Shown here piece by piece: positions 1-4,236 of a DNA stretch of 5,902 bases. The notes beneath the pieces are model-generated. The model was not told the origin of the DNA. It worked only from the letters and a program-made list of their open reading frames with translations, and did not search any database. A program made the translations under genes and the position numbers. The first letter of the stretch is position 1. The number at the start of each line of letters is the position of its first letter. The stretch comes from Atribacterota bacterium (lineage in GTDB: Bacteria; Atribacterota; Phoenicimicrobiia; Phoenicimicrobiales; Phoenicimicrobiaceae), in the NCBI GenBank assembly GCA_030666935.1, contig DAOUWX010000121.1:1-5902 (forward strand), read 5' to 3'.

Positions 1-1
1 C

Positions 2-208
2 AGATTCATTGAGAAGAAAGGTGAAGGGATTCAACATATTGCTTTTAGAGTTGATAATATTGAGGAAGTATTAGAAAAATTAAAAAAGGGAGGAGTTAGG
101 TTAATAGACGAAAAACCGAGGTATGGAGCAGGCGGAGCTAAGATAGCATTCTTGCATCCCAAAGGTACTAACGGAATTCTTGTTGAATTATGTGAGAGAG
201 ATAAGTAG
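2..208 (+). CDS. mce: Methylmalonyl-CoA epimerase, C-terminal part (cut by window start)
   Basis: Only the last 68 residues are present; the reading frame begins at base 2 and stops at TAG 206-208. The fragment reads as the C-terminal half of a glyoxalase/VOC-fold methylmalonyl-CoA epimerase. It has GIQHIAFRVDNIEE near its start, then a GVRLIDEKPR-like stretch, then KIAFLHPKGTNGILVELCE. In this family the His of the HIAF motif (fragment residue 12) and the Glu of the LVEL motif (residue 62) are metal ligands, and both are present. The enzyme interconverts the (R) and (S) epimers of methylmalonyl-CoA, linking methylmalonyl-CoA mutase to biotin-dependent (de)carboxylation. It sits 46 bases upstream of the carboxyltransferase gene on the same strand, so co-transcription is likely. 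The C-terminus looks intact; the N-terminus lies outside the window. Confidence 0.9.
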   Translation, partial: RFIEKKGEGIQHIAFRVDNIEEVLEKLKKGGVRLIDEKPRYGAGGAKIAFLHPKGTNGILVELCERDK

Positions 209-245
209 AAAAAAGAAATCTAAAAAGAGCAGAGAAAGGTGGTAA

Positions 246-284
246 GATAAATTAATGAAATTATCAATTGATAAATTAATGAAA
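246..284 (+). repeat. 15-bp direct repeat duplicating the mmdA start-codon context, with a 14-bp palindrome between
   Basis: GATAAATTAATGAAA occurs perfectly at 246-260 and again at 270-284. The copies are 24 bases apart, so both ATG triplets (255 and 279) are in the mmdA frame, as Met1 and Met9. The bases between and overlapping the copies form a perfect palindrome, TTATCAATTGATAA, at 261-274. The ribosome binding site AAAGGTGG (235-242) lies 12 bases before the first ATG. No comparable site precedes the second, so the first ATG is the preferred start. The palindrome could be an operator-like site or simply A+T-rich coincidence; no function is shown. Confidence 0.6.
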
Positions 285-1811
285 AATTTAAAAGAAAGAG
301 AAGAAAAAGTAAAAGCAGGCGGAGGAGAGAAGAGAGTAAAAGCCCAACACGAAAAAGGGAAACTTACTGCTCGAGAAAGGATCGCTTTTCTTTTAGATAA
401 AGATAGCTTTGTAGAACTTGACCTTTTAGTTGAGCACAGATGTAACAATTTTGGTATGGACAAAGTGGAGGCACCCGGCGAGGGAGTTGTAACTGGTTAC
501 GGAACTATTAACGAAAGACTGATTTATATTTTTGCTCAGGATTTTACTGTTATCGGTGGTTCACTGGGAGAGATGCACGCCAAGAAGATATGTAAGGTAA
601 TGGATATGGCGATGAAAATGGGTGCACCGTGTATTGGAATAAACGATTCTGGTGGAGCCCGTATTCAAGAAGGAGTAGATTCCTTAAGTGGTTATGGTCA
701 GCTATTTTATCGTAATACTATTGCTTCCGGAGTAATCCCTCAAATTTCTATAATTGTAGGGCCAGCTGCCGGAGGAGCAGTTTATTCTCCTGCTATAATG
801 GATTTTGTATTTATGGTAAGGAACGTAGGCATAATGCATATTACAGGACCAGATGTTATTAAAGCAGTTACCGGAGAAGTAGTTACTTCAGAGAAATTAG
901 GGGGAGCCATGACTCACAATAGAAAGAGCGGCGTGGCTCATTTTGCTGCTGAGAATGAAGAGGAAGTTTACCAGATGGTAAGAAAGATGATGGGTTACCT
1001 GCCCTCTAATAATATGGAATCTCCTCCATCTGTAGAATGTAAGGATGATCCTAATCGAATGGAAGAAACTCTTTTAAATATTGTCCCTACAGATCCCAAT
1101 AAACCTTATGAAATGAAAGATGTAATAAGAAACATTGTAGATGATGGAGATTTTTTTGAATCTCATCCTTATTTTGCAACTAATATGCTTACCGGATTTG
1201 CCAGATTAAATGGTCAATCTATAGGTATAATTGCTAACCAGCCAAAAGTCTTAGCGGGATGTTTAGATATTGATGCTTCTGATAAAGCTGCGCGTTTTAT
1301 CAGATTTTGTGATGCTTTCAATATTCCCATTCTAACTTTTGTAGATGTTCCGGGGTTTTTACCAGGGACTGCTCAGGAATATGGGGGGATTATCCGACAT
1401 GGAGCAAAATTGCTATATGCTTATTCAGAAGCAACTGTTCCTAAAATTACTTTGATTGTTCGTAAATCTTATGGAGGAGCTTATCTGGCAATGTGCAGCA
1501 GGGATTTAAGAGCGGATCAGGTAATTGCCTGGCCTACAGCGGAAATTGCCGTAATGGGTTCCCAAGGGGCAGCAAATATTATCTTTAGAAAAGAGATAGC
1601 TAAAGCAGATGATCCTGAAAAGGTTCGCCAGGAAAAGATTGACGAATTTCAATTAAAATTTTCTAACCCTTTCGAAGCAGCTAAACGAGGTTATGTTGAT
1701 ATGGTTATTGATCCACGGGAAACCAGACCACGTCTTATAACAACTTTTGAGATGCTATCTACAAAAAGAGAAAGTAGACCGGCGAAGAAGCATGGTAATT
1801 TCCCAGTTTAA
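255..1811 (+). CDS. mmdA: Methylmalonyl-CoA decarboxylase alpha subunit / transcarboxylase 12S-type carboxyltransferase
   Basis: This 518-residue protein is full length for the acyl-CoA carboxyltransferase family (MmdA, PccB, transcarboxylase 12S). It transfers the carboxyl group between methylmalonyl-CoA (or propionyl-CoA) and the biotin of a carrier protein in the cytoplasm. Two crotonase-like halves are visible. The N-terminal half has KAGGGEKR (20-27), GKLTARERI (35-43), DSGGARIQEG (131-140) and the glycine-rich GPAAGGAVYSP (169-179) of the first oxyanion hole. The C-terminal half has IANQPKVLAGCLD (326-338), FVDVPGFLPG (362-371), GGIIRHGAKLLYAY (377-390) and YGGAYLAM (406-413) of the second oxyanion hole, then AWPTAEIAVMG (425-435). 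The terminal KRESRPAKKHGN-type tail is typical of MmdA. The downstream membrane subunits favour the decarboxylase over a plain propionyl-CoA carboxylase. The 5S-like gene further on leaves a 12S transcarboxylase role open. The ATG at 255 is chosen from AAAGGTGG at 235-242; Met9 (279) is the alternative. Confidence 0.93.
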   Translation: MKLSIDKLMKNLKEREEKVKAGGGEKRVKAQHEKGKLTARERIAFLLDKDSFVELDLLVEHRCNNFGMDKVEAPGEGVVTGYGTINERLIYIFAQDFTVIGGSLGEMHAKKICKVMDMAMKMGAPCIGINDSGGARIQEGVDSLSGYGQLFYRNTIASGVIPQISIIVGPAAGGAVYSPAIMDFVFMVRNVGIMHITGPDVIKAVTGEVVTSEKLGGAMTHNRKSGVAHFAAENEEEVYQMVRKMMGYLPSNNMESPPSVECKDDPNRMEETLLNIVPTDPNKPYEMKDVIRNIVDDGDFFESHPYFATNMLTGFARLNGQSIGIIANQPKVLAGCLDIDASDKAARFIRFCDAFNIPILTFVDVPGFLPGTAQEYGGIIRHGAKLLYAYSEATVPKITLIVRKSYGGAYLAMCSRDLRADQVIAWPTAEIAVMGSQGAANIIFRKEIAKADDPEKVRQEKIDEFQLKFSNPFEAAKRGYVDMVIDPRETRPRLITTFEMLSTKRESRPAKKHGNFPV

Positions 1812-1814
1812 ATT

Positions 1815-1849
1815 TAGTATATAGTCGTTAGTGAATAGTGAATAGCAAG
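1815..1849 (+). repeat. Left heptamer array, TAGTNNN units
   Basis: Five consecutive 7-base units begin with TAG: TAGTATA (1815-1821), TAGTCGT (1822-1828), TAGTGAA (1829-1835), TAGTGAA (1836-1842) and the degenerate TAGCAAG (1843-1849). The array starts four bases after the mmdA stop codon. Its stretch 1822-1839 is an exact reverse complement of 2051-2068 in the right array, so the two arrays form an 18-bp perfect inverted repeat about 210 bases apart. Confidence 0.8.
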
Positions 1850-1871
1850 GAAGAAAAAAAAAGAAGAATAG

Positions 1872-1891
1872 ATTCCCACTTCCGTGGGAAT
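1872..1891 (+). repeat. Palindromic hairpin repeat, ATTCCC-N8-GGGAAT
   Basis: ATTCCCAC (1872-1879) pairs perfectly with GTGGGAAT (1884-1891) around a TTCC loop. The form ATTCCC-N8-GGGAAT matches the general shape of widespread small intergenic repeats, such as the neisserial dRS3 type. That is a resemblance in pattern and not evidence of relatedness. A partial second copy follows: GAAGTGGG (1915-1922) is the reverse complement of CCCACTTC (1875-1882) and gives an alternative longer-range stem. No T-tract follows the hairpin, so a classical terminator is not supported. Confidence 0.7.
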
Positions 1892-1922
1892 AACATAAAA
1901 ATGCGGAAATAACAGAAGTGGG

Positions 1923-1940
1923 GGCTTAATTTATCAAGCC
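1923..1940 (+). repeat. Imperfect palindrome GGCTT...AAGCC
   Basis: GGCTT (1923-1927) and AAGCC (1936-1940) can pair, with partial A-T pairing inside after one mismatch. It is the second of three small palindromic units in the mmdA-mmdD gap. The stem is weak, and it is listed mainly because of its position in the cluster. Confidence 0.45.
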
Positions 1941-1968
1941 TGCAAGAAAAATTATCGAAATAATTCGG

Positions 1969-1984
1969 GTCGAATAAATTCGAC
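1969..1984 (+). repeat. Palindromic hairpin GTCGAAT...ATTCGAC
   Basis: GTCGAAT (1969-1975) is the exact reverse complement of ATTCGAC (1978-1984). The two-base spacing means that the realistic hairpin is a six-pair stem with a TAAA loop. It is the third palindrome of the composite region. The flanks (GG before, TCCTACA after) contain no T-tract, so it is better called a repeat unit than a terminator. Confidence 0.6.
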
Positions 1985-2043
1985 TCCTACAACAAATGAT
2001 ACAAAGAAAATTTTAAATTTTAAGTTATGGTTTTTAGCTTTTA

Positions 2044-2093
2044 ACTATATACTATTCACTAACGACTAACGACTATTTGACTAACGACTAATA
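2044..2093 (-). repeat. Right heptamer array, reverse complement of the left array
   Basis: On the + strand the units are ACTATAT (2044-2050), ACTATTC (2051-2057), ACTAACG (2058-2064), ACTAACG (2065-2071), an eight-base ACTATTTG (2072-2079), ACTAACG (2080-2086) and ACTAATA (2087-2093). Read on the minus strand they are NNNTAGT units with the variable triplets ATA, GAA and CGT, the same triplets as in the left array. ACTAACGACTA occurs three times (2058, 2065, 2080). The array stops two bases before the mmdD ribosome binding site. Confidence 0.8.
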
Positions 2094-2113
2094 AGAAGGA
2101 GGAAAGAATAAAT

Positions 2114-2476
2114 ATGTTTGAAGGAATTAATGGAGCTCTACAAGTAGCAGTTATAGATATGATCTTAGTATTTGCAGTTCTGGGTGGATTAGCTTTAGTT
2201 ATGGTATTCTTAAAGAATATTGTAGGGATTAAAAAAGAAAAAAAAATATCTAAAGAAGTTAAGGTTACCCCACTGGCATCAAGTGTTACTTCAACAAAAG
2301 AAAAAGAAGAAATTGATGGTAAATTAATAGCAGTAATTACTTCTGCTGTGGCTTCATATTTAGAAAGACAAAGAAGTGAATTTAAAGTAGTAAGTATTAG
2401 AAAATATAAATCATCTATTGTGGCTCCCTGGACTGTAATGGGGAGACAAGAATTAATGTTAAGAGAAAAACAATAA
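2114..2476 (+). CDS. mmdD: Sodium-pumping decarboxylase small membrane subunit (OadG/MmdD family)
   Basis: This is a 120-residue protein with one N-terminal membrane helix at about 11-33 (VAVIDMILVFAVLGGLALVM core), a charged Lys/Glu linker (about 36-66) and a conserved-looking C-terminal tail (about 69-116). The tail has an ITSAVASYL stretch followed by SIRKYKSS, PW (105-106) and GRQELM (110-115). This form matches the OadG gamma / MmdD delta subunits, which hold the soluble carboxyltransferase and biotin carrier to the membrane beta subunit. It lies just before the biotin carrier and the beta subunit, as expected for the complex. The start at 2114 is supported by AAGGAGG at 2096-2102, 11 bases upstream. 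These subunits diverge quickly, so the choice of the name MmdD over OadG rests on the neighbouring mmdA. Confidence 0.82.
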   Translation: MFEGINGALQVAVIDMILVFAVLGGLALVMVFLKNIVGIKKEKKISKEVKVTPLASSVTSTKEKEEIDGKLIAVITSAVASYLERQRSEFKVVSIRKYKSSIVAPWTVMGRQELMLREKQ

Positions 2477-2513
2477 ATATTAATATTGAAGAAAAAGGAG
2501 AAGAGTAAATAAA

Positions 2514-2927
2514 ATGAGAAAATTTCAAATTAAAGTAGACGGTAAAGTGTATGAAGTAGAAGTAGAAGAAGTAGGAGGAAATGAATCATCAACGGGAACT
2601 ATTTCTGTTCCTCAACCGGTTGCAGCCAAAGTAAAAGAAGAGCCGACAAATCAAAAATCATCTAAGCCCACATCTAGTCCAGCTCCTACCAAAGCACCAG
2701 CTACAGTAGTGGCAGGAGAGGAAGTAGTAGCACCTATGCCCGGTAAAGTACTTCAGTTAAAAGCGAAAGAGGGAGATAGTGTAAATGAAGGAGATACTTT
2801 ATTAATTTTAGAAGCGATGAAGATGGAAAATGAAATTGTTGCCAATACCTCCGGAAGCATAAAAAAGATAAACGTAGCTGTAAATGATATGGTAGATACT
2901 GGCGATGTTTTAATGGTAATAGGTTAG
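2514..2927 (+). CDS. mmdC: Biotin carrier subunit of methylmalonyl-CoA decarboxylase (MmdC / 1.3S type)
   Basis: This 137-residue biotin carboxyl carrier carries the carboxyl group as carboxybiotin between active sites. Three parts are visible. An N-terminal segment, KFQIKVDGKVYEVEVEEV (3-20), is typical of MmdC/1.3S carriers. A flexible linker rich in Pro, Ala, Thr, Ser and Lys spans about 31-66. The biotinyl domain spans about 68-137, with VVAPMPGKV (71-79) and the biotinylation motif EAMKMEN (100-106). Lys103 is the expected biotinylated residue, 34 residues before the C-terminus, which is the normal place. AAGGAG at 2495-2500 precedes the ATG. It is the only biotinyl domain seen in the window, so it is the likely partner of MmdA and MmdB, and possibly of the downstream OadA/5S-like protein. 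A biotin ligase would be needed from elsewhere in the genome. Confidence 0.93.
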   Translation: MRKFQIKVDGKVYEVEVEEVGGNESSTGTISVPQPVAAKVKEEPTNQKSSKPTSSPAPTKAPATVVAGEEVVAPMPGKVLQLKAKEGDSVNEGDTLLILEAMKMENEIVANTSGSIKKINVAVNDMVDTGDVLMVIG

Positions 2928-2946
2928 AATAGAAAGGAGAATTTAA

Positions 2947-4065
2947 ATGGATCTTTTAATGAAAGTCCTTTCCTTATTTACTCTTTCAGGATTTGCTGAA
3001 CTTACTGTAGGCAATATAATAATGCTTATTGTGGGTGGAGTATTATTGTATTTTGCCATAGTAAAGAAATGTGAGCCCTTACTTCTTGTGCCTATTGGTT
3101 TTGGAGCAATATTAGTAAATTTACCCATAACCGGAATAATGGAAGAGGGTGGTCTTTTATATTTTATTTCGTGGGGAATAAAACACGAAGTATATCCCTG
3201 TTTAATATTTATGGGGATTGGGGCAATGACTGATTTCGGTCCTTTATTAGCCAATCCGATAACCTTTCTTTTAGGAGCAGCCGCTCAAGTAGGTGTATTT
3301 GTAGCTTTAGTTGGCTCAGTGCTTTTAGGATTTAATATTCAGGAAGCAGCTTCTATAGGAATTATTGGCGGAGCAGATGGACCAACAGCAATCTATCTTA
3401 CTGTTAAAATGGCTCCTCAATTATTAGGAGCTGTAGCAGTAGCGGCATATTCTTATATGTCATTGGTTCCTATAATTCAACCTCCCATAATGAAATTATT
3501 AACTACCCCAGAGGAAAGAAAAATAGTTATGAAACAATTAAGACCGGTATCCCGGACAGAGAAAATACTCTTTCCTATTATTTCGACTGTTTTAATCGGC
3601 CTTTTATTGCCAGCTTCGGTCCCCATTATTGGGATGTTAATGTTGGGAAACTTATTTAAAGAAAGTTTAGTAGTGGACAGATTATCTAATACAGCTCAAA
3701 ATGAATTAATCAATATTGTCACAATATTTTTATCTACCTGTGTAGGAGCCACTATGCAAGCTGAATATTTTTTGACCTTTAATACTATTAAAATAATAGT
3801 CTTGGGATTAGTTGCCTTTGGTTTTGGGACTGCCGGGGGAGTTTTATTTGCTAAATTATTAAATAAAATTACTGGGGGAACTATTAATCCTTTAATCGGT
3901 GCTGCCGGAGTGTCGGCCGTACCTATGGCTGCCAGAGTGGCTCAGAAAGTAGGTCAAGAAGCAAATCCCAGCAACTTTTTATTGATGCATGCCATGGGAC
4001 CTAACGTGGCCGGAGTAATTGGAACCGCAGTTGCTGCTGGAATAATGTTGACTTTATTGCAATAA
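2947..4065 (+). CDS. mmdB: Na+-pumping carboxybiotin decarboxylase beta subunit (MmdB/OadB family)
   Basis: This 372-residue, very hydrophobic integral membrane protein has about nine to eleven hydrophobic segments. It decarboxylates carboxybiotin and couples this to Na+ export. Family signatures include GGADGPTAIY (141-150), AAYSYMSLVP (166-175), NPLIGAAGVSAVPMAAR (314-330) and NFLLMHAMGPNVAGVIG (343-359). From memory of Klebsiella OadB mutagenesis, Asp203, Tyr229, Asn373, Gly377, Ser382 and Arg389 matter for Na+ coupling. A constant offset of 59 places these at Asp144, Tyr170, Asn314, Gly318, Ser323 and Arg330, and all are conserved here, so the pump looks functional. The length matches the shorter MmdB form and not the roughly 430-residue OadB form. 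AAAGGAG (2933-2939) lies seven bases before ATG 2947, and the gap from mmdC is 19 bases, indicating one operon. The complement-strand reading frame inside it is judged a shadow. Confidence 0.94.
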   Translation: MDLLMKVLSLFTLSGFAELTVGNIIMLIVGGVLLYFAIVKKCEPLLLVPIGFGAILVNLPITGIMEEGGLLYFISWGIKHEVYPCLIFMGIGAMTDFGPLLANPITFLLGAAAQVGVFVALVGSVLLGFNIQEAASIGIIGGADGPTAIYLTVKMAPQLLGAVAVAAYSYMSLVPIIQPPIMKLLTTPEERKIVMKQLRPVSRTEKILFPIISTVLIGLLLPASVPIIGMLMLGNLFKESLVVDRLSNTAQNELINIVTIFLSTCVGATMQAEYFLTFNTIKIIVLGLVAFGFGTAGGVLFAKLLNKITGGTINPLIGAAGVSAVPMAARVAQKVGQEANPSNFLLMHAMGPNVAGVIGTAVAAGIMLTLLQ

Positions 4066-4140
4066 AATTCGTATTAAGCTTTTAGTTTAAATATTATATA
4101 TAAATAGACGTAATATATATTTTATCTAATTTAATTTTTT

Positions 4141-4169
4141 CAACGCAGGCTTTAGCCTGCGTTGTTTAT
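4141..4169 (+). terminator. Perfect 10-bp GC-rich hairpin after mmdB, possible intrinsic terminator
   Basis: CAACGCAGGC (4141-4150) pairs perfectly with GCCTGCGTTG (4155-4164) around a TTTA loop. The downstream bases, TTTATATATAAAA, are T/A-rich but not a clean T-tract; a run of six T lies before the stem. The hairpin is the only G+C-rich element in an otherwise very A+T-rich 147-base gap (4066-4212), and it falls 75 bases after the mmdB stop. A terminator closing the mmdA-mmdB operon is the best reading. A palindromic intergenic repeat is the alternative, because AGCCTGC also occurs in the mmdA-mmdD gap (1937-1943). Confidence 0.55.
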
Positions 4170-4178
4170 ATATAAAAT

Positions 4179-4207
4179 TTGATTTTATTCATCGAGTAGA
4201 ATATTAA
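4179..4207 (+). promoter_or_regulatory. Weak candidate sigma-70-type promoter ahead of the oadA-like gene
   Basis: TTGATT (4179-4184) and TATTAA (4202-4207) are separated by exactly 17 bases, each matching four of six consensus positions. They follow the hairpin at 4141-4164 and precede the ribosome binding site at 4215-4221, so the position suits separate transcription of the last gene. In DNA this A+T-rich such matches arise easily by chance. A start of transcription about seven bases downstream would leave a very short leader. Confidence 0.25.
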
Positions 4208-4214
4208 ATTAGTT

Positions 4215-4221
4215 GAGGAGG
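4215..4221 (+). promoter_or_regulatory. Ribosome binding site that argues against the TTG start at 4213
   Basis: GAGGAGG is a strong Shine-Dalgarno match. An in-frame TTG at 4213-4215 overlaps it, so starting there would consume the binding site as coding sequence (Arg-Arg). The next in-frame start is ATG 4237, 15 bases after the site. That is longer than usual but the best available choice. Confidence 0.65.
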
Positions 4222-4236
4222 CTTTGGTTTACGCTT

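Larger units (their letters stand above)
1812..2113. other. 302-base composite repeat region between mmdA and mmdD, no gene
   Basis: No credible coding region is seen on either strand. The stretch is almost filled by small repeats: a heptamer array at the left edge (1815-1849), three short palindromes (1872-1891, 1923-1940, 1969-1984), an A+T-rich spacer, and an oppositely oriented heptamer array at the right edge (2044-2093). The right array ends directly before the mmdD ribosome binding site AAGGAGG (2096-2102). A TATACT hexamer (2048-2053) resembles a -10 box, but I see no good -35 partner. The layout suggests a non-autonomous, repeat-derived insertion splitting an otherwise tightly spaced operon. 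No transposase and no clear target-site duplication are visible. Confidence 0.65.

Noticed and set aside
188..463. 91-residue open frame on the minus strand over the start of mmdA
   Set aside because: It lies opposite the well-conserved mmdA N-terminus and has a low-complexity Ser/Phe/Leu composition, as expected from the complement of purine-rich coding DNA. It is a shadow.
1872..1891. Intrinsic terminator after mmdA
   Set aside because: The hairpin is followed by AACATAAAAATG without a T-tract, and it sits in a cluster of palindromic repeats.
1815..2093. CRISPR array
   Set aside because: The units are 7 bp without spacers of 30-40 bases between longer identical repeats, and no cas gene is visible.
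1812..2113. Complete insertion sequence
   Set aside because: There is no transposase reading frame between the inverted arrays and no convincing target-site duplication at the edges. At most it is a non-autonomous or repeat-derived element.
2943..3254. 103-residue open frame on the minus strand over mmdB
   Set aside because: It lies wholly opposite the conserved mmdB coding sequence, has no recognisable domain, and its product looks like complement noise.
4213..4236. TTG start adding eight residues to the OadA/5S-like protein
   Set aside because: The added codons overlap the GAGGAGG ribosome binding site (4215-4221), and no separate binding site precedes the TTG. ATG 4237 is preferred.
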